Assembly: GCA_035560815.1 (NCBI GenBank)
Contig: DATMYR010000009.1
Coordinates: forward strand, 9,184 to 73,183
Origin: UBA5314 sp035560815
GTDB lineage: Bacteria; Bacillota; Syntrophomonadia; Syntrophomonadales; Syntrophomonadaceae
Length of the DNA stretch: 64,000 bases
Direction: 5' to 3'
A model generated the notes under the pieces. That model did not search any database. It had not been told where the DNA came from and saw only the letters and a program-made list of their open reading frames with translations. Shown here piece by piece: positions 8,447-18,154 of this stretch. Each line of letters starts with the position of its first letter. Position 1 is the stretch's first letter. The translations under genes and the position numbers were made by a program.

Positions 8447-11400
8447 CTAATCAAAGAAAAGTCCCTCTCTCACCAGTTCAGGGTCAAACTGAGTTCCTGC
8501 ACATCGCTCAATTTCGGCCAATGCTTCTCCTTTACTCACAGCTTTTTTATATGGCCGGCCATTTACCATGACATCATAAGCATCTGTAATAGCAATGATA
8601 CGTGATATAAGAGGTATCTTTTCGCCCTTCAACCCCAGGGGGTACCCGCTGCCATCCCAGCACTCATGGTGGTGTAAAATCGCTTCCGCTATGGGAGCTA
8701 GTTCAGGAGAACTAAGGGCAATCCGATAGCCTATCTCGGAATGATTTTTTATAGTCTCCCATTCTTCTGGAGACAATCTTCCAGGTTTATCGAGAATACT
8801 GTTGGGTATCGCTATTTTCCCGATATCGTGCAGAGCAGCCAAAAGTTTTAAATTATCCAATTCGCTATCATTTAGATGAAGGGTTCTTCCAATTTTTTGT
8901 GCCATTTCCTGCAGGCGCTGACAATGTTCTTTGGTTTCATGGCTTCTTTCCCATAGAGTCTTCTCCAATGATTTTATAAAAGCGCTGCGGGTGCTTCGAT
9001 TCTCCAATAGTTTATTCCGATACATCTTTTCCTCGGCTTCTTTGATTACATCGCTTATATCTTTGTCAAGAGAATTTTTAATAGCCATGCCCAATGACAT
9101 ATTTATTGGTATTGGCAAGCTATTAATACCTATGAAAGACTCATTTATTCTTTTAAATATTCTCAAGGCAAGTATGCTGTCACATTGAGGCAAAAGGATA
9201 ATAAATTCATCTCCACCCCAGCGAGAAAGAATATCTTCTTGACGACATGAATTTCTTAATATTTCGGCTGCCTTTATTAAAACCTTGTCCCCTTCCTGGT
9301 GCCCCAGAGCATCATTTATCAGTTTAAGCCCGTTTACATCCCCGATTATCAATCCTATAGGCAGCTGCCTATTGGTATTAATACGTTTGAGTTCCTCTTC
9401 AAAAAAGGTCCGGTTATATAGACCAGTCAGTTTATCATGATAACTCAAATATCTTATCTCTGCTTCAGCCTCTATGCGTTCAGTTATGTCTTCGGCAATA
9501 CCGACTCCATATAAATTATTTCCTGCTTCATCCATTACACATGCACCATTGCACTTAACCCAGCGCCAGGTACCCTTCTTATGTTTAACCCGGTATTCAA
9601 TCCCGTTCAAGGATTCTCCGGTGGCCATAACCTTTTCAAAATAACTTGTACACAGAGCAACATCGTCAGGATGTATCAAGGAGGTATATGAATAGCCCTC
9701 TACTTCATTGATATCGTGACCCAGCAGTTTTGTCCAACCATGGGAAACGAAAGTGAGTATTCCTTCCTGGGATATAGTAAAAATAATTCCGTTAGCATTT
9801 TCATAAATGCTGCGCAGTTTCGCTTCGCTCTCGCGCAATCGTTCTTCCGTTATTCGTTGCTCGGTAATATCGATTCCCATGCCAATAGCATGGTAGTTTT
9901 GGCCTTTTTCATCAAAAAGACCGGTGATTGTCCAGCCTATTAAGCGACGTTTACCATCTTTTGTTATCCAGTAGTTTTCATACTCCTGCTTGACACCCGG
10001 TGTTTTCCAATCGCTATTCTGGTCAAACAACGCCTTGTAGTCTTCCACATCTTTAGGACTATGAACCATTTCCCAAATGTATCTGCCTTTTGCCTCCTTA
10101 GCTTTGTACCCGGTAATCTGTTCGCATATCTGATTAAACACGACAATGCGCCCTTCCTGATCGCAAACGGCAATTAAGGTGCCGGCGGTGTCAAGCAAGG
10201 CCGCGTTAAAATTCCGTTCTTCTTGTAGTTGCACTTCGGTTTTCTTAAGATCGGTAATATCTTTCGTAACAAATAGTAGATGCGGTTTACCACCCATATC
10301 AATTTTTTCAGCAGAAAGAAGTGCCGTTCGCACCTCTCCGGATTTATTATTGAACCTCGTTTCAATGTTTCGAATCCTACCATATTCCACAATGTTCTTT
10401 ATAATCAGGTCTCGTTCTCCTGGAACGGCCCAGGACAATTCTGAAGAAGTATGATTTATAGCCTCATCTCGTTGATATCCGGTGTATTTCAACCAGGCAT
10501 CATTTATTTCAACATAACGTCCTTCAACTACAGTAGTAATGGTTATAGGATCCGGGTTACAATTAAAAGCTTTGGAAAACTTTTCATCTGATAGACGCAA
10601 TGATTCTTCCATTCGTTTGCGCTCGGTGATGTCAGTACATGTTCCTGCGATACGAAGTGGCTCGCCATTCTGATTCCTCAATACTACGCTGCCGCGTTCG
10701 AGTATCCATTTTAATTCACCGGATTGGGTTAGCAACCGGTATTCAGTTTCATATTTTGGTGTTTGTCCAGCCAGATATTCATTAAGCGCCCTCATGGTCG
10801 GGTGAATATCATCGGGATGAATGACTTTCTCCCAGGTGTGCAAGTTTGGCTCGATTTCCTTCCCCGAATATCCCAGGATATCGATCCAATGCCTACTTCT
10901 ATATATAACACCGGTTTCAATGTTCCAATCCCAAAAGCCGTCGGTACTTCCATCCAAAACCAGTCTTAAGCGTTCCTCGCGATCATTTACGGTCTGATTT
11001 GCTGCCTCCAATTCGGCTGTCCTTTCATTTAGCTCACCGGTCACGGTGTTGATTAAATGGGTCAACCTTTTTAATACCTCTATGTTTCTATCCGCACAAT
11101 TGTCTTTTATAGCCGTAATCTCGGTGTTAGTTTGAATAGAATAGACCGCTGCCTCTGGTTCAGGCACTAATGCGAGTTTAGTGCCCGCTGATTCTGACAA
11201 TACCAGTGTGGTCATCGTAGCATTCAGCAATTGATTGCTGTTGTCCGCGTGGAAGAATTCACCGCTGGTAAAAAACCCTGCCGTAGGCGCAATATCTTGC
11301 AGCGGCAGGGTTTCGATCTGAGATGATTCCTGGAGAAACCCTCTCCTTGAAGCACAAGAATATACAAATATGCTCTGGACAGGTTGTTGCTTTACCATTT

Positions 11401-12394
11401 GCAGCAGGTTGTCCATTTTCTCAATAATCATATCGACATGGCCAAAACTGAAGCGCACCTTATCCCCCTCTGCCATGTCGCCAAAAAACCCAATTGAATC
11501 ATCGTCATGCCGTAATGCAGGTGATCTGGCAATTTCCAGACCATTTTTACAAATAATCATTGGGAACTCAACTACATCCATAATATCGGAAGTTGGCCCG
11601 ATCCCCAGATATCGACGGTAAACCTGAAATGCTGGTATGTGATCAATCGTATATACTCGCGAACCGTCTGCTTTTGTAATTATCATTTCTTTGCCTATAG
11701 GCTGCCATCCCAGGTGGCTGTGGCATGAAACTGTTAAATGATCGCCTTCAAGAACAGCTCCGACAACTCCACAGTCTGTAGCATTTTCATTGCAACATAC
11801 AAAACGCTTAGTACTTCTGCGATTGTTTCCCGCGCTGCCTCCCGCTACTGGCAAGCCAGCATTTACCGACTGAACACCTTCTAACAGTTGGCCGGCGTTC
11901 AAGGTTGGTCCAGTCGTAAACAGGATTAATACCTGGGCTTTATCACTGTTTAGAGTGGCCGCAATCGACCGCCCCAACTCGTAATCGTTGCCATCTTTCA
12001 TTTCTGCGAAGGCGGCCTTAATGCTGCTATGACGAAAAACAGAAAAAGAAAGAACTGTTTTTAATCCGCTGACCAATCCGTTCATAATCTCGCCGCTGGT
12101 GGTTGTGCCAATCACTTGGGAGCCGGGAATCAACTCGCGGATCTGTTTCGAAATAGCGATTAAATTATTCTCATCACAAATACCGCTAAAAATCTGGGCC
12201 ATCACTGCACTTGTATTGCTGGACAACAGCAGCTCATGGTTGTTTTTAACGAACTTCTCCAAACTTATGTAGTCTTCATAATATGTATTGATCGTCTCCA
12301 AGACCATACCTCCAATGACTTTTCCGTTACATGAAATACTAGAGAATATATAGTATCCAGAGCTCGTTCCAAGTAGTTTCTGAAAAAAAGGCAT
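8447..12394 (-). CDS. FIST-PAS4-GGDEF-HD-GYP c-di-GMP turnover protein
   Basis: Multidomain sensor that could both make and degrade c-di-GMP. Order: FIST N (about 45-240) and FIST C (about 245-395), a coiled linker (415-455), then four PAS/PAC units (about 458-985). A GGDEF domain follows with intact WGGDEF, preceded five residues upstream by an RQED inhibitory I-site. A C-terminal HD-GYP domain has HDIGK, HHHECWDGSGYP and the DAYD helix. All catalytic signatures are present and there are no membrane segments. The ATG at 12394 has AGGA 5 nt upstream; a TTG near 12310 behind GGAGGT is an alternative start. The EIIC-EAL gene is divergent, about 400 bp away. FIST domains are thought to bind small ligands such as amino acids; the ligand here is unknown. 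Confidence 0.93.
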   Translation of the reverse strand: MPFFQKLLGTSSGYYIFSSISCNGKVIGGMVLETINTYYEDYISLEKFVKNNHELLLSSNTSAVMAQIFSGICDENNLIAISKQIRELIPGSQVIGTTTSGEIMNGLVSGLKTVLSFSVFRHSSIKAAFAEMKDGNDYELGRSIAATLNSDKAQVLILFTTGPTLNAGQLLEGVQSVNAGLPVAGGSAGNNRRSTKRFVCCNENATDCGVVGAVLEGDHLTVSCHSHLGWQPIGKEMIITKADGSRVYTIDHIPAFQVYRRYLGIGPTSDIMDVVEFPMIICKNGLEIARSPALRHDDDSIGFFGDMAEGDKVRFSFGHVDMIIEKMDNLLQMVKQQPVQSIFVYSCASRRGFLQESSQIETLPLQDIAPTAGFFTSGEFFHADNSNQLLNATMTTLVLSESAGTKLALVPEPEAAVYSIQTNTEITAIKDNCADRNIEVLKRLTHLINTVTGELNERTAELEAANQTVNDREERLRLVLDGSTDGFWDWNIETGVIYRSRHWIDILGYSGKEIEPNLHTWEKVIHPDDIHPTMRALNEYLAGQTPKYETEYRLLTQSGELKWILERGSVVLRNQNGEPLRIAGTCTDITERKRMEESLRLSDEKFSKAFNCNPDPITITTVVEGRYVEINDAWLKYTGYQRDEAINHTSSELSWAVPGERDLIIKNIVEYGRIRNIETRFNNKSGEVRTALLSAEKIDMGGKPHLLFVTKDITDLKKTEVQLQEERNFNAALLDTAGTLIAVCDQEGRIVVFNQICEQITGYKAKEAKGRYIWEMVHSPKDVEDYKALFDQNSDWKTPGVKQEYENYWITKDGKRRLIGWTITGLFDEKGQNYHAIGMGIDITEQRITEERLRESEAKLRSIYENANGIIFTISQEGILTFVSHGWTKLLGHDINEVEGYSYTSLIHPDDVALCTSYFEKVMATGESLNGIEYRVKHKKGTWRWVKCNGACVMDEAGNNLYGVGIAEDITERIEAEAEIRYLSYHDKLTGLYNRTFFEEELKRINTNRQLPIGLIIGDVNGLKLINDALGHQEGDKVLIKAAEILRNSCRQEDILSRWGGDEFIILLPQCDSILALRIFKRINESFIGINSLPIPINMSLGMAIKNSLDKDISDVIKEAEEKMYRNKLLENRSTRSAFIKSLEKTLWERSHETKEHCQRLQEMAQKIGRTLHLNDSELDNLKLLAALHDIGKIAIPNSILDKPGRLSPEEWETIKNHSEIGYRIALSSPELAPIAEAILHHHECWDGSGYPLGLKGEKIPLISRIIAITDAYDVMVNGRPYKKAVSKGEALAEIERCAGTQFDPELVREGLFFD

Positions 12395-12537
12395 CGTTAT
12401 CCTAGTGTTTTGGATTTATCGAATTTTGACGATTTATTCTTTACTTCCTCTGTTTGCGTACTATTTTTATAATTTTGGGAACATTTAGAAATACGAAAAT
12501 TCTCCGCGAATAAGCTTGATGCCTGCAGAAAATAATA

Positions 12538-12589
12538 ACGGGGGTTTCCGCTATATCACCGGAACCCTCGTCGTTTCCTAACTGGCGGA
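12538..12589. repeat. tRNA-Ser terminator copy, repeat site B (truncated)
   Basis: A decayed copy of the terminator hairpin after tRNA-Ser(GGA) (CGGGGGTTTCCG..CCGGAACCCTCG) is followed by CGTTTCCTAACTGGCGGAG, the last bases of the tRNA 3' end, and then diverges. It lies in the intergenic region of the c-di-GMP gene pair. No arm sequences remain. Confidence 0.55.
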
Positions 12590-12799
12590 GATATTTGCCT
12601 TGATGTGCACAACTTGCTTTAGCTTTCCGGGAAGGCATTCGATAATAATAAAAGTAAGCATTTCTTGTAGGAGATGATTGTCCCTGTAAACAGCATACAA
12701 AGGAATCGAGACATTAAGAGTACATGGTGAAAGTCTATTAGACAATAGCATTTATTCAAAGTATGGTTATTTGAACTAATACAATTGAGGTTTATTTAT

Positions 12800-14941
12800 A
12801 TGTCATCTCTTAAAATGTCTTTAATCAGATTTCTCGACTCGCTAAGTAATCGTCCATTAGTCATATCCATACGCAGAGGGCTAACCCTAATGATTCCATT
12901 CATGATAATGGGGTCATTTGCCGTTTTTATTAACAACTTGCCCATCCATGCTTACCAGGATCTCATGGTGCGGATTATCGGGGAAAACTGGAAATCTTTC
13001 GGTGACAATATTCATAGTGGTACTTTTGCCATTATGGCGGTTGGAATGCTATTGACTATCAGCTATTCTATGGCCAGTATTTCCCCACGTGCCCTTCAAC
13101 AAGAAGTAAATCCCATGATTGCCTCAATCGTGTCTTTAGCCTGTCTTTTTGCGACCATGCATGTAGAAAACGGGTTTTTGAATGTAGATTGGCTGGGACC
13201 TTTAGGGGTTTTTCTGGCCATTGTCATAGCATGTCTTTCAGTAAACATTTTTATATTTCTTTCAACCATCTCCTGGCTGAAAGTGAAGGTATACAGCAAT
13301 GCTGCGGAACCTATCATTGCTCAGGCCATGTCTGCTCTTTTGCCAGCTTTGGGCACAGTCGCCCTTTTTGCCTTGTTGCATAGCATTATGGCCGATTTAG
13401 GAATTCCCGATATATATGCTGCAATGAATGTCGCGATTAAGAATACATTTGTAGGTATGTCATCCTCATTGTTCACTGCATTGATATTCGTAATCCTCAT
13501 ACATGTAAGCTGGTTTTTCGGTATACATGGCAACAACGCCTTGGAACCCGTTACTCAAAGCCTGTTTGTACCGGCTCTGACTGTAAATCAACACTTAGTG
13601 GCTCAGGGCTATCCTCCGACCGAAATCTTTACAAAACAATTCTTTGATGTATTTGTTTTCTTAGGTGGTTCGGGAGCTACCCTTTGTTTAATCGCGGCAA
13701 TCCTAATCAGCCTTCGCCGCAGCAACACCAAACAAATTGCCCTGATTTCTACTCTTCCCAGTATATTCAATGTAAATGAACTCATGGTTTTTGGCGTCCC
13801 TATTGCATTTAACTTTTACCTATTGATCCCTTTTGTGATACTACCGGCCCTCTTGACCATTATTACTTTTTTCGCTATGGCATGGGGTTTAGTTCCTTTT
13901 ACCATTGCTTCGGTAGATTGGACAACACCCATTTTATTGGGAGGATACATGGCTACCAATTCGGTAGCTGGTTCACTTCTGCAGCTATTTAATTTTCTGG
14001 TAGGCATATTAGTTTATCTGCCTTTCATACGCATGCACGAAAAACACCTGGCTCAAGGGGAAGAGGAAACCATGCAAAACTTGTTACATGAGGTTAGCCA
14101 CCTGATGGGAAGAAGAGAAATGATATTGCTAAACCGCCGGGATTCTGTGGGCAATATGGCCCGCTTTCTTGTAAGTGATCTTGAATACGACTTGCGCAAC
14201 GGAAAGATCAAGTTAGAATACCAGCCCCGAGTGAACGCCCAGAATCACATAACCGGTATGGAAGCCCTGCTGCGCTGGAGGCATGATCATTATGGCCTAA
14301 TCTCTCCGCCTATTGCCATTGCTTTGGCTGAAGAAACTGGCCTCATACATGGACTGGGGATATGGATAATTCGTACCGCATGCAGACAATTCAAAAAGTG
14401 GAATGACGAAGGCTTGACCGATCTATCCTTATCCATTAACCTTACGCCCACCCAGTTGGATGATACTACTTTGCCTTACCAAATCAACTCGGTTTTGCTA
14501 GAGACTGGGATACAGCCCCATCAAATAGAACTAGAGATCACCGAACAAGCTGCTTTGGGAGGCTTTAAACGCTTGACCCTTTTGAATGAGATTAAAGAAA
14601 TGGGATTGCATTTGGCTATGGATGATTTCGGTATGGGGCATAGTTCCTTAATATACTTGAAAGAGTTCAACCTTGATACTGTTAAACTGGATGGATCACT
14701 GGTACGAGAAGTACTCACCAATGATAAATGCAAAGAGATTATAAACTCTATTGTTAATCTCTGCCGATCCATGGAAATCAACGTCATTGCCGAGTATGTG
14801 GAAACAGAGGCACAGCAAAAAGCACTATTGGCTTTAGGCTGCTCTGATTATCAGGGCTTTTTGTACAGTCCGGCACTACCACCGGATGAATTGATGAAAT
14901 TCTACCTAGCACATCAAGGGAATGATTCTATTGTTCTATAA
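12800..14941 (+). CDS. PTS EIIC-like membrane domain fused to EAL phosphodiesterase
   Basis: Predicted membrane-anchored c-di-GMP phosphodiesterase. Residues 1-405 form a polytopic domain like the EIIC permease of lactose/cellobiose-type PTS (FFGIHGNNALEPV is the sugar-site loop). Residues about 455-705 form an EAL domain with MEALLRW, the N of SINLTPTQ, ITEQ, DDFGMGHSSL, KLDGS and AEYVET, so metal and substrate ligands look intact. The ATG at 12800 is 9 nt after GAGG and is preferred over a TTG at 12785. No EIIA or EIIB is encoded nearby, so the EIIC part may sense sugar or PTS state and may not transport. It is divergent from the FIST/GGDEF/HD-GYP gene. Confidence 0.92.
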   Translation: MSSLKMSLIRFLDSLSNRPLVISIRRGLTLMIPFMIMGSFAVFINNLPIHAYQDLMVRIIGENWKSFGDNIHSGTFAIMAVGMLLTISYSMASISPRALQQEVNPMIASIVSLACLFATMHVENGFLNVDWLGPLGVFLAIVIACLSVNIFIFLSTISWLKVKVYSNAAEPIIAQAMSALLPALGTVALFALLHSIMADLGIPDIYAAMNVAIKNTFVGMSSSLFTALIFVILIHVSWFFGIHGNNALEPVTQSLFVPALTVNQHLVAQGYPPTEIFTKQFFDVFVFLGGSGATLCLIAAILISLRRSNTKQIALISTLPSIFNVNELMVFGVPIAFNFYLLIPFVILPALLTIITFFAMAWGLVPFTIASVDWTTPILLGGYMATNSVAGSLLQLFNFLVGILVYLPFIRMHEKHLAQGEEETMQNLLHEVSHLMGRREMILLNRRDSVGNMARFLVSDLEYDLRNGKIKLEYQPRVNAQNHITGMEALLRWRHDHYGLISPPIAIALAEETGLIHGLGIWIIRTACRQFKKWNDEGLTDLSLSINLTPTQLDDTTLPYQINSVLLETGIQPHQIELEITEQAALGGFKRLTLLNEIKEMGLHLAMDDFGMGHSSLIYLKEFNLDTVKLDGSLVREVLTNDKCKEIINSIVNLCRSMEINVIAEYVETEAQQKALLALGCSDYQGFLYSPALPPDELMKFYLAHQGNDSIVL

Positions 14942-15141
14942 ACCGGCACTCAGCCCGGATATCCAATCAGATATCCCAGAGCAGGTTACTCAGGATTTTT
15001 GTTTAATTACCCGCCCTATTTAGAGAAGCAATGGGACGTTTTCTATGCTTCCTTTGAATGGCTCTCCAACCCCGCGGCATACTACATGATACTATAAACC
15101 CTATAGTGCAAGAGTCAATCAGCCCTCCACCGCCCAACAAC
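14942..15141. other. Short gene-free stretch before integrase relic
   Basis: Follows the EIIC-EAL stop codon. No terminator or recognisable coding sequence is seen. The open frame running into the integrase relic is not convincing before about 15142. Confidence 0.4.
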
Positions 15142-15246
15142 ATCGGTCATGGGTCCATTGCCATTACTATAGATCTTTATAGTAATGTCTTGGAATATAT
15201 GCAAAAAGATGCTGCGGATAAAGTTAATCTGGGGATTTTTGGTTAG
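15142..15246 (+). pseudogene. Tyrosine integrase C-terminal relic
   Basis: The translation IGHGSIAITIDLYSNVL followed by EYMQKDAADKVNLG is the C-terminal signature of phage/ICE tyrosine integrases (family form LGHSSIAITMDxYSHVLPDMQKEAADK). It includes the GH of the catalytic box and the nucleophilic Tyr of DLYS. Only about 35 residues survive, and the upstream part of the frame is not integrase-like, so the gene is dead. It ends 115 bp before the tRNA-Ser-derived repeat at 15362, where an integrase gene would normally sit beside its attachment site. Confidence 0.72.
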
Positions 15247-15361
15247 GCAAAATAGGGAAAGGTGCCGCCGAAGGATTGCCCTGAGTCAGTCCGATTGCAT
15301 AAATAACATGGAGGCCTCAATGGTATGGGCTACTCACGACCATGTTTTGTAAAAAATAGTA

Positions 15362-15617
15362 AATGGGGGTTTCAGCCTAATCGCTGAAACCCCCGTCGTT
15401 TCCTAAGTGGCGGAGAGAGGGGGATTCGAACCCCCGATGGAGCTTTTGACCCCATACTCGATTTCCAGTTGTGTAAAGCAACTCGCAACAGTTCTCCGCT
15501 AATCCTTTCTGTTGTCATCTATTCTGAACTTCTTGCTCTCAACTGTTCCGGTGTTTTGCAGCTAGTCGTGGCTATTCGTAGGTGGACTCATCTATTTCGG
15601 CTACTCCAGGGCTACTC
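15362..15617. repeat. tRNA-Ser-derived repeat site C, R-arm only
   Basis: Positions 15386-15469 are identical over 84 bp to 22123-22206, covering the terminator 3' arm and the last 62 nt of tRNA-Ser(GGA) up to the anticodon stem. Beyond 15469 the sequence leaves the tRNA and enters an R-arm (15470-15617) shared with 8033-8182. There is no L-arm on the left side. This is the arrangement expected of one attachment-site hybrid, with the intact tRNA at 22145-22239 and its L-arm at 22003-22084 as the partner. Confidence 0.75.
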
Positions 15618-15994
15618 GAGAATCTTTTTTATATTGATGGGATATATTTCCTCCCATACAGTATATGCTCACTGTGTCCCATCCAAGTTATCATCATTGA
15701 TAAACTTTGGCGGCAGAGATTCATATCCCATTGCCAATACTACCTAGGATATTGTTTGTAGACCGGTTGTTACAGTTGTTTGGATATACGCGAGCTAATT
15801 ACTTGTTATTATTGTCAGTAATCATAACTTCAGCTATACAGATACTTCTTCCTGCCTTTATCCGTTTTCCTTCAACGACCAAGAATGCTAAATTGTAAAC
15901 GAGGAACAATCAGACAATATCAGATATAATTATTATTTAGAGATGGTCCATCTAAGGACGTATTTACAGGTTTGAGCATGGAAGAGGTACGAAA
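15618..15994. other. Gene-free stretch before the sigma-54 activator
   Basis: No gene is supportable. A TATAAT-like hexamer near 15930 may belong to the activator's promoter, but I cannot define a convincing -35. Confidence 0.35.
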
Positions 15995-17956
15995 TTGTTT
16001 GATAAGCAAAGCAGGGAAAATATTAAAAAATTCTGGCAAGACTTTCAAAATGGTAATCCGGTAGGAACAGATAACGTCCGTAAGGATATTCTCGATTCAT
16101 GGAACCGGAGCCAACAGTATAATGTTGATGCCTTCCATGTGAATAAAAAGCTGCGCTCGGATGCTGATATAAGCAAGAGACGAGATAATAGCATAACCTT
16201 GCTAAGTGCTGCTCGTAATTACCTGGAAAATCTCTATTTAAATATTTTGGATCGTCAGGGTTTTGTAGCCCTATCTGACTCTGAAGGTATCATTATCTTT
16301 GCCCTTGGGGATGAAAAAGCCATGCGGGAAACAACGGCTCCTGAACTTGGCTTAGACTGCAAAGAAGAAACCATGGGAACCAACGGAGTAGGGACCTGCC
16401 TGGTATTAAGAAAACCCATCCAAATTTGGGCTGAAGAACATTATTATCAGGGCAATCACCTATGGTACTGTTCAGGGGCACCCATTTTTGATCCAGAAGG
16501 TAATATGCTCGGATGTTTGAATGTTACTGGTACTTCGAAAAGTGTGCATGCTCATACTCTGGGCATGGTCATGGGGATAGCAAATGCCATTGAAAGACAA
16601 ATTAGGATCGATCAGATCGCAGCAGAAAACCAAAAGGTTATTCGGAAACAAAAAATAATCCTTGATTTAATTACAGACGGGGTCTTAATAGTTGATCCGA
16701 CCGGAAATGTGACAGAAATAAATCATAAAACCTTACAACTTCTTGGTATGGCCAAAAAAGACATTGTAAATCAACCATTAAAAATGCTTATCCCTTCTGG
16801 CATTGATCTTAATGATATTCTTACCCATCAAAAAATGATGGAAAATATAGAAACTGACTTTGCTTTACGTGGCAAAGACTTAGCGTGCCGCGTTTCAACG
16901 GCTATTATTAAGAACGAACAAGGTTTGCCAGAAAGTATAATATTAACATTTACTCCCAGCAAGACTATTCATGCATTGGTAAACCAGGTGACAGGTTCCA
17001 ATGCCAAATATACTTTTGAACAAATGATAGGCAAGTCTGCAGTATATCAGGACACAATCCGCCAGGGCAAACGGGTAGCTTTAACCAATTACAATGTCCT
17101 AATTATGGGTGAAAGTGGTACTGGCAAAGAACTTATGGCCCAGGCAATTCATAATACCAGTAACCGCTCACATATGCCTTTTATAGCCATAAATTGTGGG
17201 GCTTTGCCCCGAGGGTTAATAGTAAGTGAACTATTCGGTTATGACGGAGGCTCTTTCACCGGCTCCAAGAAAGAAGGTAATCCGGGCAAATTTGAACTCG
17301 CAGACGGGGGCACCATTTTCCTTGATGAGATAGGCGACATGCCTTTGGATGTTCAGGCTACTTTGCTCAGGGTCATACAGGAAAAGGAAGTCATCCGAAT
17401 TGGAGGCAGCAAACCCAAACAAATTGATGTAAGGATCATTGCCGCCACTAATAAAAATTTAGAGGAAGAGGTTTTAAACAAAACCTTCCGCCGTGATCTA
17501 TTTTACCGATTAAATGTTCTTGCGATTAACATGCCTAGTCTCAGAAACCGCAAGGAAGATTTGGAGCTCCTTATAAACAGTATATTAGAGAGAATAATGA
17601 GCGAAACCAACAAGCCTTACCTTACCGTTGACGGGCCAGCCATGGATTTGCTAAAAAACTATGATTGGCCGGGAAATATCCGAGAACTAGAAAACGTATT
17701 AGAAAGGGCAGCCAACACCAGTGAGGATTTCATAATCAGTGATCATGATTTGCCACTCAACTTTCTTCAGGGAGATTCAAAAGCATTACCAGACATTACT
17801 ATTATTGAACAACAACAGCTAGCTTTGTTAATGGATACGTTACGCGCAACCCACGGAAATATAAAACAAACCGCAGAGAGATTGGGTATTGCACGAAATA
17901 CTATTTATCGCAAGATGGAAAGATACAATATCCCCAGCGATTTTGGTAAAAATTAA
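15995..17956 (+). CDS. Sigma-54-dependent activator, AcoR-like (GAF-PAS-AAA-Fis)
   Basis: Enhancer-binding activator of RpoN-dependent transcription. A GAF-like sensor spans about residues 60-205 and a PAS domain 215-325. The AAA+ domain (335-565) has Walker A GESGTGKE, the sigma-54 contact loop as GSFTGS (canonical GAFTGA), Walker B GTIFLDEIG and R-fingers (FRRDLFYRL). The C-terminal Fis-type helix-turn-helix (NIKQTAERLGIARNTIYRKM) covers about 605-650. It starts at TTG 15995 with AGAGGT 7 nt upstream. A strong terminator follows, and the next gene has a sigma-54 promoter, so that dehydrogenase is the obvious target. The effector is likely an alcohol, ketone or diol, by analogy with AcoR. 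Confidence 0.93.
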   Translation: MFDKQSRENIKKFWQDFQNGNPVGTDNVRKDILDSWNRSQQYNVDAFHVNKKLRSDADISKRRDNSITLLSAARNYLENLYLNILDRQGFVALSDSEGIIIFALGDEKAMRETTAPELGLDCKEETMGTNGVGTCLVLRKPIQIWAEEHYYQGNHLWYCSGAPIFDPEGNMLGCLNVTGTSKSVHAHTLGMVMGIANAIERQIRIDQIAAENQKVIRKQKIILDLITDGVLIVDPTGNVTEINHKTLQLLGMAKKDIVNQPLKMLIPSGIDLNDILTHQKMMENIETDFALRGKDLACRVSTAIIKNEQGLPESIILTFTPSKTIHALVNQVTGSNAKYTFEQMIGKSAVYQDTIRQGKRVALTNYNVLIMGESGTGKELMAQAIHNTSNRSHMPFIAINCGALPRGLIVSELFGYDGGSFTGSKKEGNPGKFELADGGTIFLDEIGDMPLDVQATLLRVIQEKEVIRIGGSKPKQIDVRIIAATNKNLEEEVLNKTFRRDLFYRLNVLAINMPSLRNRKEDLELLINSILERIMSETNKPYLTVDGPAMDLLKNYDWPGNIRELENVLERAANTSEDFIISDHDLPLNFLQGDSKALPDITIIEQQQLALLMDTLRATHGNIKQTAERLGIARNTIYRKMERYNIPSDFGKN

Positions 17957-17971
17957 GCTTTAACCAAGAAG

Positions 17972-18030
17972 GTGCGCCAACATGGAGCATGTCACTTAGC
18001 ACATGCTCCACGGTGGCGCACTATTTTTTT
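17972..18030 (+). terminator. Long terminator hairpin after the activator
   Basis: GTGCGCCA pairs with TGGCGCAC, with an inner TGGAGCATGT/ACATGCTCCA stem, followed by CTATTTTTTT. The inner palindrome lies about 110-135 bp upstream of the predicted sigma-54 start site, so it could double as an upstream activator site. Confidence 0.85.
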
Positions 18031-18095
18031 ATAACCCCCCCCCATAAATCTACAAGATAAGCGTACATTCGCAATTGATTAATTTATCTCTCAAT

Positions 18096-18111
18096 TGGCA
18101 TGGATTTTGCT
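18096..18111 (+). promoter_or_regulatory. Sigma-54 promoter (-24/-12)
   Basis: TGGCATGGATTTTGCT matches the RpoN consensus TGGCAYR-N4-TTGCW. GG is at 18097-18098 and GC at 18109-18110 with the required 10-bp gap. It lies 44 bp before the dehydrogenase start, with the cognate-type activator immediately upstream. Confidence 0.88.
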
Positions 18112-18154
18112 TATTAATATAAATATAAAAAATATTTGGAGGGAGACATGTAAA

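Noticed and set aside
15408..15469. Possible functional tRNA-Ser at 15.4 kb, and a similar copy at 7.9 kb
   Set aside because: Only the 3' half is present; the sequence leaves the tRNA at the anticodon stem, and the 7.9-kb copy is also split by an insertion.
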